From NCBI GenBank assembly GCA_964388945.1, contig CAYMCM010000020.1:1-38185 (forward strand): 38,185 nt of DNA, written 5' to 3'. Position numbers and translations under genes: made by a program. The stretch comes from Roseburia_D sp964388945. Lineage in GTDB: Bacteria; Bacillota; Clostridia; Lachnospirales; Lachnospiraceae. This document shows, piece by piece, positions 15,202-22,707 of this stretch. Each line of letters begins with the position of its first letter. The stretch's first letter is position 1. The notes beneath the pieces are model-generated. The model saw only the letters and a list, made by a program, of their open reading frames with translations, was not told the origin of the DNA and searched no databases.

Positions 15202-16404
15202 TTATTTTGAAAGCAGATAATCGACCAGAGTATGTCCCTCTGCGATATAGTTCTCGGTTTTTGCCGCCTCTGCTTCGTTGTATTTCCAGTCATGCTGCTG
15301 CCTGTCTGTGCTGTCGTATAAAAGATACGGCACACTGTCCCCGGTATGCGTCCGCAAGGAGATCGGTGTCGGATGATCCGGAAGGATGACCATACGGAAG
15401 TCTTCTCCCGCCGCTTCAAGCCCTGCAACGATCGGACTTATGATCTTCTCGTCCAGATTTTCGATCGCCTTTACTTTTTTCTCGACACTGCCCTGATGTC
15501 CCATCTCATCCGGTCCTTCCAGATGCACATAAACAAAATCATATCCGTCTTTGGTCAGTACATCCACAGCCGCTTTGGCTTTTCCAGCATAGTTGGTATT
15601 GAGTCCGCCGTTTGCCCCCTCAACATTGATGACCTTCATAGATGCTCCCACTGCGATACCTTTCAAGAGATCGACCGCAGAGATCATTGCACCTTTCAGA
15701 TGTGTCTTGTCCGAAAACGAAGATAAGGACGGTTTCGTTCCGGCACCCCAGAACCAGCAGGAATTGGCAGGATTTAAGCCGCGTTTTTTCCGTTCTATAT
15801 TGATCGGATGATTGACTAAGATATCATAACTCTTTTTCATCATATTGCGCAGGTCTTCGTTTTCCGGCAGCTTATCACCGATCTTCTGACCTAAAACATC
15901 ATGCGGCTGTACCAGATCAACAACCTCACCTTTATCCCAGATTAAAAGATGTCTGTAACTGGTTCCGACGTAAAATTTATAAATATCTGTTTCCAGTTCT
16001 TTTCGCACCGCTTCGAGTAAGACCGCCGCTTCCTCAGTACCGATCTCACTCGCACTGTGATCGATGATCGTGCGGTCCTCGTATTTTTCTTCTTCCTCGG
16101 AAAGCGTCACAATGTTGCAGCGCAGCGCAATATCCGTGTCTTTCATCGGCACCCCGATGCTCAATGCTTCGAGCGGTGAACGTCCGGAATAGTATTTTCT
16201 CGGATTGTAGCCCAGTACGGAAAGATTTGCCGTATCACTGCCCGGCTTCATTCCATCCGGCACGGTATGTACCATACCGATCTCACCCATGGACGCCAGA
16301 CTGTCCATGGTCGGTGTTTCTGCGTATTCCAAAGGTGTCTTATTTCCCAAACTTTCAATCGGACGGTCTGCCATTCCGTCCCCTAACACTACGATATACT
16401 TCAT
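15202..16404 (-). CDS. Cofactor-independent phosphoglycerate mutase-like protein, probable homoserine kinase
   Basis: A 400-residue alkaline-phosphatase-superfamily protein of the ApgM type. The N-terminal MKYIVVLGDGMADRP carries the metal-binding Asp and SDTANLSVLGYNP (residues 56-68) the likely nucleophilic serine. Further metal-binding blocks are EGPDEMGHQG and LPDHPTPISLRTHTGD. Members of this branch found beside homoserine dehydrogenase have been proposed as a non-orthologous homoserine kinase (TIGR02535). Here it lies 33 bases after hom in the same direction, which supports that role over glycolytic phosphoglycerate mutase. The ribosome binding site is AGAGGAC. No GHMP-type ThrB and no ThrC are visible in the window. 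Confidence 0.85.
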   Translation of the reverse strand: MKYIVVLGDGMADRPIESLGNKTPLEYAETPTMDSLASMGEIGMVHTVPDGMKPGSDTANLSVLGYNPRKYYSGRSPLEALSIGVPMKDTDIALRCNIVTLSEEEEKYEDRTIIDHSASEIGTEEAAVLLEAVRKELETDIYKFYVGTSYRHLLIWDKGEVVDLVQPHDVLGQKIGDKLPENEDLRNMMKKSYDILVNHPINIERKKRGLNPANSCWFWGAGTKPSLSSFSDKTHLKGAMISAVDLLKGIAVGASMKVINVEGANGGLNTNYAGKAKAAVDVLTKDGYDFVYVHLEGPDEMGHQGSVEKKVKAIENLDEKIISPIVAGLEAAGEDFRMVILPDHPTPISLRTHTGDSVPYLLYDSTDRQQHDWKYNEAEAAKTENYIAEGHTLVDYLLSK

Positions 16405-16437
16405 ATGTCCTCTGCCTCGATCCTTTTTTCGTTTTCG

Positions 16438-17640
16438 TTACGCAAGACGAATCATCTGCACAACACTGCCGAGCTTCGCTGCTTTATCTTCATAATCTGC
16501 TTCTGTCATGGCTCCTGTAACAAATCCAAGCTCTCCGGCAACACCTTCTGCATGGATCACTTCCACATCACCGAATACTGCCTTTACTGCTGCCTCATCC
16601 GCATTTACACGGACAAAGAACTGCTTTTCGTTTTCTTTATAATCTGCCAGTGACAGCTCTTCTCTGCTCCATTCCACCGGAATGTTCTTGCCCAGATGTT
16701 TTGCCATATCGACTACGTCTGCGACAACTGCACTTGCTGTCGGAAGTTTTCCTGCTCCACTGCCGTAAAACATTGCATCACCTAGTACATTTCCATGTAC
16801 AAACACTGCATTGAACACATCATTGACGCTGTAAAGCGGATGCTCTGCTCCAAGCAGATGCGGTGCAACGAGCGCACTGTAAGTATTTCCGGCCTGTCTG
16901 CTGGTTGCGAGCAGTTTAATGGATTTTCCCATTGCTTTTGCATATTTAAAATCTACTGCGGAGATCTTTGTAATACCTTCTGTATGGATATTTTCAAAAT
17001 CAACCTGCTTTCCGGCTACTAAAGAAGTTAAGATTGCAATCTTTCTGCACGCATCAAAGCCTTCTACATCTGCGGTCGGATCTTTTTCCGCATAGCCTTT
17101 TGCCTGCGCATCCTTTAATACATCCGCAAATTCAGATCCTTCCTCTCCCATTTTGGTCAGCATATAGTTTGTTGTTCCGTTTAAGATACCTGTAATCTCT
17201 TCGATCTTATCTGCGGTCAGACACGCATTAATGGAACGGATGATCGGAATACCACCTCCGACACTTGCCTCAAACATGAAATTCACATTCTTTTCCTTTG
17301 CCACTGCGAGCAGTTCTGCTCCTTTTGCTGCAACCAGTGCCTTGTTTGAAGTTGTAACGCTCTTTCCTGCTTCAAGCATTGCCTTTACGAATGTAAATGC
17401 AGGTTCCACGCCTCCCATAGTCTCAACCACGATCTTTACTTCGTCATCTGATGCAATGTCTTTGTAATCATGTACGATCTTCTTTTCGATCGGATCTCCC
17501 GGAAAATCTCTCAGATCAAGTACATACTTTACTTCCACTTCTTCACCGACACGTTTTGCGATACTGTCACGATTTGTTTCGAGTACCTCAACAACACCTG
17601 AACCGATAGTTCCATAACCCATTACTGCAATTTTTATCAT
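16438..17640 (-). CDS. hom: Homoserine dehydrogenase
   Basis: It reduces aspartate semialdehyde to homoserine with NAD(P)H, a branch step to threonine and methionine. The 400 residues contain the dinucleotide motif GYGTIGSGV (8-16), TSNKALVAAKG in the catalytic region, EASVGGGIPIIRSINACL, the GILNGTTNYMLTKM substrate block and the AYEKDPTADVEGFDA-type stretch. The last ~85 residues look like a reduced ACT-like domain, somewhat shorter than in long Hom proteins. The start is preceded by AAGGAGTAAATATT. It is the middle gene of an ACT protein, hom and homoserine-kinase-like series. Confidence 0.95.
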   Translation of the reverse strand: MIKIAVMGYGTIGSGVVEVLETNRDSIAKRVGEEVEVKYVLDLRDFPGDPIEKKIVHDYKDIASDDEVKIVVETMGGVEPAFTFVKAMLEAGKSVTTSNKALVAAKGAELLAVAKEKNVNFMFEASVGGGIPIIRSINACLTADKIEEITGILNGTTNYMLTKMGEEGSEFADVLKDAQAKGYAEKDPTADVEGFDACRKIAILTSLVAGKQVDFENIHTEGITKISAVDFKYAKAMGKSIKLLATSRQAGNTYSALVAPHLLGAEHPLYSVNDVFNAVFVHGNVLGDAMFYGSGAGKLPTASAVVADVVDMAKHLGKNIPVEWSREELSLADYKENEKQFFVRVNADEAAVKAVFGDVEVIHAEGVAGELGFVTGAMTEADYEDKAAKLGSVVQMIRLA

Positions 17641-17666
17641 AATATTTACTCCTTAAAATGTAATTT

Positions 17667-18110
17667 CTATTCTCTGGCAAGAATTTTTAAATAATGGATG
17701 CCTTCCACACTCTCGATCTCATCCACCATAACTGCAACATCTCCCGTCTCCGGCAGTACATCCACACTCAGCGTAAGAGATGCAATCCCATTGACCGGTA
17801 TACTTTGATGGATCGTAAGAATATTCGCGTGATATTCCGCGATCTTCTTTAATACAAGAGACAGCAGTCCCGGTTCATCATCCAACTGAACCACCATCGT
17901 GACCGTCTTTCCACGGACGTTATCATGAAACGGAAAAATATCGTCCTTATATTTATAGAAAGAACTCCTGCTGATCTCCACCATATCCGTCGCTTCCTGC
18001 ACAGACGCAGCACGTCCCGACTCAATGAGCCGTTTTGCTTCCACGACTTTTAACAGGACTTCCGGCACTGCTTTTTCTTTTAAAACATAGTAAGTCGTTT
18101 TTTCTGCCAT
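17667..18110 (-). CDS. ACT-domain protein of the UPF0735/PheB type
   Basis: A 147-residue protein, the length of Bacillus PheB. The N-terminal half has a helix-turn-helix-like segment (ASVQEATDMVEISRSSFYKY, about residues 37-56). The C-terminal half is an ACT domain (TVTMVVQLDDEPGLLSLVLK onward, about 70-145), which usually binds an amino acid. I start it at 18110 after GGAGGAAACCA; a longer frame exists but begins without a site. It is 26 bases upstream of hom, so it may sense threonine or another product and regulate this short operon. Confidence 0.88.
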   Translation of the reverse strand: MAEKTTYYVLKEKAVPEVLLKVVEAKRLIESGRAASVQEATDMVEISRSSFYKYKDDIFPFHDNVRGKTVTMVVQLDDEPGLLSLVLKKIAEYHANILTIHQSIPVNGIASLTLSVDVLPETGDVAVMVDEIESVEGIHYLKILARE

Positions 18111-18218
18111 TGGTTTCCTCCATCTGTACGCGGCACAAATACATTTGTGCTTACTTGAAAGATGATAACACAAAGCCAACTTTCACGCAACACTTTTCTA
18201 AAAATGCAGTTACACAAA

Positions 18219-18253
18219 AAAGCGGTGGCAAACCTATTGTTTTCCACCGCTTT
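18219..18253 (-). terminator. Terminator of the prfB-Tim44-SPFH series
   Basis: AAAGCGGTGG and CCACCGCTTT form a 10-bp perfect stem with a 15-base loop. On the minus strand it is followed by a T run. Confidence 0.85.
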
Positions 18254-18280
18254 CCCAGTATATCTTATTTATTTTTCAGA

Positions 18281-19567
18281 CTACGAACGCGTCTTTCCAC
18301 ATTCGGAACAAAATTTTCCGGTGTTCACATGACCGCATTCACACGTCCATTCTGCCGCCGGCTTTGGTTTTCCGCATTCCGAACAGAATTTTCCGGTGTT
18401 CACATGACCGCATCCGCAAGTCCATTCCGTTTTCTCCGGCTTTGGTTTTCCGCATTCCGAACAGAATTTCCCGGTGTTTACCTGGCCGCATTCGCAAGTC
18501 CAGCCAACCGCATTTGCTGTTCCGGCTGCTGCTGTATTTCCTGCCGCGCCTGCCGTCTGACTCTGCGCCGCCTGATTCATCTGCATCTGCTGCATATTTG
18601 CCGCTGATGCAGCTCCCATCATATTTCCGGCCGCATTCATACCCATACCGACTCCCATAAAACCTGCCATTGCCCCGTTCGCATTGGAACCGGCAGCTTC
18701 CATGCCTCTCGCAAGCGCTCCCTGCACGTACCCCTCACGGACACCCGGATCGCTCAGCATTGCGCCCTGGTTTCGCATATTGATCAGCTTCTGGGATTCC
18801 TCATCATAAGAAATGCTTGCGATCCCGACAGACTGAATCTCCATACCACGCATGGTATTCCACTTCTCATCAAGAATCTTTTCCATGTAGCTTCCAAGTT
18901 CCATGCCTTTGGATGCCACATGAGAAATACGGATACCGTCCGCAGACATCTGGTTGATCGATGACTGAAGTGCTTCTAAAAATTCAGAAATATACTGCTC
19001 ATTGATCTCCGTGATCTCTACACGGTCTTTGTTTCTTGGCACTGCTTCTGCATAAAAGCGTAACGGCTCCACGATCTTAATGGAATATGTACCATGCGCA
19101 CGCAAAAACAGTTCCGCATTGTAAAAGTTATCGAAGTAGTTGAGCGGATTTCTGGTTCCAAATTTAATTCCCTTGATCTCCTGCAGATTGATGTAAAATA
19201 CTTTCTGCTCCGTTGGTGTCGCACCGCCATATTTTACACGCTGGAATGTCTCTTTTAAACTGTCTCCAAGCTGTCCGTTGAACAGGGAAGGCAGGGAAGA
19301 GTTATCCACTTTAAAATATCCCGGTTCTGCCGTATAATCTACGATCTTTCCGCCGTCAACGAGCATCATGAACTGGTTCTCGTAGACATGGATCACTGAA
19401 CCGTTAGACACGGTGTTGTCGGTTCCTTTTACGTTACTGCCTTTACGAATCCTCACACCGCTTGTAAATACAGTCTGATCCCCCATATCATTCGGTTCAA
19501 ATACCTCTAACCACTGGTCTGCAAAAGATTTTCCGATTGCTGTTGTTACCGCTTTGATCAAGCCCAT
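18281..19567 (-). CDS. SPFH/Band-7 domain protein with three C-terminal zinc ribbons (YdjI-like)
   Basis: A 428-residue protein. Residues ~1-260 form an SPFH-like core (MGLIKAVTTAIGKSFADQW, a middle NPLNYFDNFYNAELFLRAHG and a helical ISEFLEALQSSINQMSADGI). This is followed by an Ala/Gly/Met/Gln-rich linker. The last ~75 residues hold three near-identical zinc ribbons, each WTC(E/G)CG then NTGKFCSECGK. The start has AGGAGGATGAAAA. SPFH proteins oligomerise at membranes or scaffold proteins, and the ribbons could recruit partners or target it to the zinc-ribbon protein encoded directly upstream. It has been loosely called virion core protein in some annotations, which is not informative. Function unknown. 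Confidence 0.85.
   Translation of the reverse strand: MGLIKAVTTAIGKSFADQWLEVFEPNDMGDQTVFTSGVRIRKGSNVKGTDNTVSNGSVIHVYENQFMMLVDGGKIVDYTAEPGYFKVDNSSLPSLFNGQLGDSLKETFQRVKYGGATPTEQKVFYINLQEIKGIKFGTRNPLNYFDNFYNAELFLRAHGTYSIKIVEPLRFYAEAVPRNKDRVEITEINEQYISEFLEALQSSINQMSADGIRISHVASKGMELGSYMEKILDEKWNTMRGMEIQSVGIASISYDEESQKLINMRNQGAMLSDPGVREGYVQGALARGMEAAGSNANGAMAGFMGVGMGMNAAGNMMGAASAANMQQMQMNQAAQSQTAGAAGNTAAAGTANAVGWTCECGQVNTGKFCSECGKPKPEKTEWTCGCGHVNTGKFCSECGKPKPAAEWTCECGHVNTGKFCSECGKTRS
18299..18505 (-). repeat. Three tandem coding repeats of a zinc-ribbon unit
   Basis: Units start near 18300, 18375 and 18453, at 75- and 78-base steps. Each encodes two CxC/CxxC pairs about nine residues apart. The DNA is nearly identical between units, suggesting recent duplication or conversion. 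Confidence 0.8.
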
Positions 19568-19597
19568 TTTTCATCCTCCTATGTATACTCCTGCATC

Positions 19598-20323
19598 TTA
19601 TATTTCATAAAAACGTTCCAGACTCCATACGTGCAGATTCACCGGCGTCAGCGCAAGCCCGCAGTATTCGCAGTGCTTCGCACCCAGTGACGTAACAGGT
19701 GCCCCGCAGTTCGGACAGGTCACTCCCTGCGCCGCACCTGTCAATTTTTTGGCATCCTGCACATACATAAGTTCTGTATTGTATCTGGTCTGTGTAAGAC
19801 GTTTTTCATCCCCTTTTATGACTCTTCCTTCTTTTTCCAGGTAATGCAGATATTCCACTGCACTCTGAAGGGTGATGATACACATTCCGTCTTTTTTTTC
19901 ATAGCGTGCGATCTCGGTCTGATGGATCTTCGCCCGCTCATAAATTTCCGAAATCCCGTTTTCTTTGTCTGACGCGATCTGATTTTCCACCTGTGCTCTT
20001 ACCGTGTCGGATGCTTCTTTTAAAAGCCCGGCATCCTGCTCCTGCACTGCTGCAAACGCCGACAACAGCATATTCTGCGCCCGGACGCAGAACTCTCTCC
20101 AGTTAAATTCGGGAAAGTCCTTCTGTATCTGCGGCTCCAGCAGTCTGGTCATGCCGCAGACGGATTTTGGCGTAAGTGCCAGTTCATCCGCCTGCTTACT
20201 CAGACCTTCCTGTATGGACTTTGTACCGAACATCTGAATGGAAAATTCTTTTAACTTCTTTTTGGCGTAACAGAGCAGTCCGATCAGAACTGCCAAAATG
20301 ATAAGTGCGACCGCAAGCTCCAC
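19598..20323 (-). CDS. Tim44-like domain protein with N-terminal membrane anchor and C-terminal zinc ribbon
   Basis: A 241-residue protein starting at a GTG (20323) preceded by AAAGGGGTGACGCA. Residues 1-20 are a membrane helix, followed by a basic segment. Residues ~50-200 resemble the Tim44/MRPL45 fold: FPEFNWREFCVRAQNMLLSA, then a paired alpha+beta region with ITLQSAVEYLHYLEKEGRVI. A zinc ribbon, CPNCGAPVTSLGAKHCEYCG, lies near the end. It begins 15 bases after the prfB stop and ends 31 bases before the SPFH gene, so the three are probably cotranscribed. The role is unknown; membrane-bound scaffold or lipid-associated assembly is a guess. Confidence 0.8.
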   Translation of the reverse strand: MELAVALIILAVLIGLLCYAKKKLKEFSIQMFGTKSIQEGLSKQADELALTPKSVCGMTRLLEPQIQKDFPEFNWREFCVRAQNMLLSAFAAVQEQDAGLLKEASDTVRAQVENQIASDKENGISEIYERAKIHQTEIARYEKKDGMCIITLQSAVEYLHYLEKEGRVIKGDEKRLTQTRYNTELMYVQDAKKLTGAAQGVTCPNCGAPVTSLGAKHCEYCGLALTPVNLHVWSLERFYEI

Positions 20324-20338
20324 TGCGTCACCCCTTTC

Positions 20339-21467
20339 CTATTCTGCCTTTACATCCGGCTTTCCAAGAGAGAGCCATTTCAGATAACCATTGATAAAAA
20401 CATCCACCGCTCCGTCCATGACCGCATCCACATTTCCGGTTTCAACCCCGGTACGGTGGTCTTTGACCATCGTGTACGGCTGCATGACATAGGAGCGGAT
20501 CTGGTTGCCCCAGCCGATCTCGGTCACTTCTCCGCGGATATCTGCCGCCTTATCTGCATTCTCCTGCTGTTTTAAAAGATACAGCTTTGCCTTTAACATC
20601 TGCATTGCCTTATCCTTATTCATATGCTGGGAACGCTCGTTCTGGCAGGTCACCACGATTCCGGTCGGGAAATGCGTGATGCGGATCGCCGATGAGGTCT
20701 TGTTGATATGCTGTCCGCCGGCTCCGCTCGAACGATAGGTATCAATACGGATATCCTCATCCTTGACCTCAATATCAATATCCTCGTCAATATCCGGCAT
20801 CACATCACAGGAGACAAACGAAGTCTGACGCTTTCCTGCCGCGTTAAACGGAGAAATACGCACCAGACGGTGTACCCCGTGTTCGGATTTGAGATAGCCA
20901 TAGGCATTCTCTCCATCCACCTGAAATGTAATGGACTTGATCCCGGCTTCATCTCCGTCCAGAGAATCAAGCACTTCCACGGAAAATCCCTTGTCTGCCG
21001 CCCATCTTGTATACATGCGGTACAGCATCTGGCACCAGTCACAGGACTCCGTACCGCCGGCTCCGGCATGTAAGGACACGATCGCATTATTTTTGTCATA
21101 CCGCTCCGAAAGCAGCGTTTTGATGCGGATCTTCTCAAATGCCTCTTCAAACTCCGTCATTGCTTCTTCCACTTCCGGAACAAGCTCCGGATCGTTTTCC
21201 TCTTCGCCCATCTCGATCAATGTTTCGATGTCTTCAAACTTTTCTTCGAGCCCGGCATAGACTGCGACGTCATCCTTTAAGCTCTTTAACTCCTTCATTT
21301 TTTTCTGGGAACCCTCTACGTCATCCCAGAAGCCCTGAGCTTCCATTTCTTTTTCTAATTCTTCTATCCTTTGATCCTTGTTAGCGAGGTCAAAGTGAAT
21401 CCCTCACTTCCTGCAGCGGACTTTTGTAAGAATTCAGTTTTACTTTATACGAATCTAATTCTACCAC
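20339..21467 (-). CDS. prfB: Peptide chain release factor 2 with programmed +1 frameshift
   Basis: RF2 ends translation at UGA and UAA. The main frame carries the discriminator region RISPFNAAGKRQTSF with the SPF tripeptide, and the catalytic SSGAGGQHINKT with GGQ. The 5' 25 codons lie in another frame: a GTG at 21467, then VVELDSYKVKLNSYKSPLQE and a Leu CTT followed by TGA (21392-21390). Reading shifts +1 to continue DLANKDQRIEELEKEMEAQG, giving about 375 residues. I choose the GTG because the decoded N terminus matches RF2 and AAAGGA lies about 14 bases upstream, with GGGGAGG further up. This is standard RF2 autoregulation, not a defect. Confidence 0.93.
21390..21402 (-). other. Programmed +1 frameshift site of prfB
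   Basis: On the minus strand the site reads CTTTGAC, the classical slippery CTT followed by the in-frame TGA, with AGGG five bases upstream of the CTT. In the usual site an AGGGGG element sits three bases before the CTT, so the Shine-Dalgarno-like stimulator is weaker and shifted here. Confidence 0.85.
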
Positions 21468-21493
21468 AGAATCACCAGCTTTCCTTTTTTCCT

Positions 21494-21511
21494 CCCCTGA
21501 CAGATCAGGGG
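21494..21511 (-). promoter_or_regulatory. Hairpin masking a GGGGAGG element in the prfB leader
   Basis: CCCCTGA and TCAGGGG form a 7-bp stem with a 4-base loop, read on the minus strand. The downstream arm is part of the GGGGAGG ahead of the prfB start region. It lies shortly after the promoter and could limit ribosome access. Confidence 0.5.
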
Positions 21512-21526
21512 GATTCTTACTGTTTC

Positions 21527-21555
21527 ATTATATCGGTATTGCGGTGATTCGTCAA
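21527..21555 (-). promoter_or_regulatory. Promoter of prfB
   Basis: TTGACG (21555-21550) and a consensus TATAAT (21532-21527) are exactly 17 bases apart on the minus strand. The region overlaps no gene. Confidence 0.75.
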
Positions 21556-21567
21556 CGGCAGACAAAC

Positions 21568-21999
21568 TTAAAGGTATGCGCGCAGATCTTCCATGAAATG
21601 CTGTTCCATTTTGATGATCTTCCGTGCAAGCGCTATGCTTTCCTCAGATGCCTGCATGTACTGGTTTAAGCCTTTTGCCACTGACTTCATCCCCATATTG
21701 CAGCCATCCGTATAAAAATCCGCCACATCTCCCATATCCTCGCACCTTGCGATTTTTAAGTCCGACATGAACTTCGCGATAAGCGGCGGATTCTTTTCGT
21801 ACTGATCGTCATCCTCTTGTTGTTCCTTTAACTGTCTTCTGCATTCCTCCTGCAGTTTTGCGTGCTTTGTATAGTAGTCTTGAAACATTGTCTTAAATCC
21901 CAGATCACTCAGCATTGGCAGGGTCTGTTCCATGGAACCAGTCGCCATTTTAAGCCCGGCTTCGCACTCGGTCAGAAGGGAAATCGTGTGTTCTTTCAT
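21568..21999 (-). CDS. Small all-helical protein, ferritin-like bundle suspected
   Basis: A 143-residue acidic protein without signal or membrane segments, predicted to be four helices: HTISLLTECEAGLKMATGSM, then FKTMFQDYYTKHAKLQEECR, a CEDMGDVADFYTDGCNMGMK helix and a C-terminal ALARKIIKMEQHFMEDL helix. The pattern recalls uncharacterised ferritin-like bundle proteins of Clostridia. A classical ferritin EXXH set is not clear, although KMEQHF and KHAKLQEE could supply metal ligands. The start has AAGGAGAACAAAAA. It ends just before the prfB promoter and is probably monocistronic. Function not known. Confidence 0.65.
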   Translation of the reverse strand: MKEHTISLLTECEAGLKMATGSMEQTLPMLSDLGFKTMFQDYYTKHAKLQEECRRQLKEQQEDDDQYEKNPPLIAKFMSDLKIARCEDMGDVADFYTDGCNMGMKSVAKGLNQYMQASEESIALARKIIKMEQHFMEDLRAYL

Positions 22000-22122
22000 T
22001 TTTTGTTCTCCTTTTCACATTATCGTACACTCACCTTGTTAGTCTGTGAAAACGAACACTTTTTATACGCGTACCATCACCAGTATTTTATTGGAAAGAT
22101 TTCGAACTTTTCTATAAAAATA

Positions 22123-22168
22123 GAGTGCAGTAAAATAAGTGTAATGTATCAGTTATTTTACTGCACTC
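22123..22168 (-). terminator. Terminator of the beta-glucoside PTS operon
   Basis: GAGTGCAGTAAAATAA and its exact complement form a 16-bp stem around a 14-base loop, nine bases after the EIIA stop. A T-rich tail follows on the minus strand. Confidence 0.85.
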
Positions 22169-22176
22169 CCAATAAC

Positions 22177-22689
22177 CTATTTCTCCTTTACTTTCATCAG
22201 CATGTCTCCAATTTGGCCATTTCCAAGCTTCACATCCTGAACTTCTCTTTTTTCATCGCCGTTGCAAAGAATCACCGCTGTGGTTGCCGGATGTCCCGCA
22301 TTTTTTATATCATTGAGACTAAATCGCATGAGCTTCTGTCCTCGTTCAACCACATCATCTGTTTTTACATAAACTATAAATCCCTTTCCGTTCATGTCCA
22401 CCGTATCCATTCCTACATGAATGAGAATTTCCATTCCGTCATTACTCCTAATGCCAATCGCATGTCCGGTATCTGCAACCTGTATGATTGTTCCGGAAAA
22501 AGGAGCACATACCAGTTCTTCTTCTGGCTCAATCCCACAGCCCGCTCCAAGTATTTCCTCGCTGAATACGCCATCTGCAATCTCTATTAACGGGATTACC
22601 TTTCCTGTAATCGGCGTATAAACAACCCCCGGTTCACATGGCAAAGCTTCTTCTCTATTTTTCTTAAATAAACGTTCTAGTAAAGCCAT
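22177..22689 (-). CDS. PTS EIIA component, glucose/beta-glucoside family
   Basis: A 170-residue soluble phosphocarrier of the EIIA-Glc (Crr-like) type. The active-site block GMEILIHVGMDTVDMNGKGF places the phospho-accepting His at residue 91, with His76 in ADTGHAIGI assisting. APFSGTIIQVADTGHAIG is the family core. It takes phosphate from HPr and passes it to the EIIB domain of the EIIBC protein encoded upstream, which lacks its own EIIA. It is the last gene of the operon, 18 bases after the glucosidase stop, with a GGGAGGCATATTTT ribosome binding site. Confidence 0.92.
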   Translation of the reverse strand: MALLERLFKKNREEALPCEPGVVYTPITGKVIPLIEIADGVFSEEILGAGCGIEPEEELVCAPFSGTIIQVADTGHAIGIRSNDGMEILIHVGMDTVDMNGKGFIVYVKTDDVVERGQKLMRFSLNDIKNAGHPATTAVILCNGDEKREVQDVKLGNGQIGDMLMKVKEK

Positions 22690-22707
22690 AAAATATGCCT
22701 CCCTTTC

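Noticed and set aside
18299..18505. CRISPR-like repeat array
   Set aside because: The repeats are three in-frame coding units for zinc ribbons with 75-78-base steps and no spacer-like variable DNA.
20339..21346. prfB as a truncated or frameshifted pseudogene
   Set aside because: The apparent break is the programmed CTT-TGA-C site of RF2, and the upstream 25 codons give the expected N terminus.
22038..22053. Third copy of the DtxR-like palindrome, upstream of the helical protein gene
   Set aside because: It has one good half-site (GTTAGTCT), but the other half is lost (GTGAAAAC), so it is not a convincing inverted repeat.
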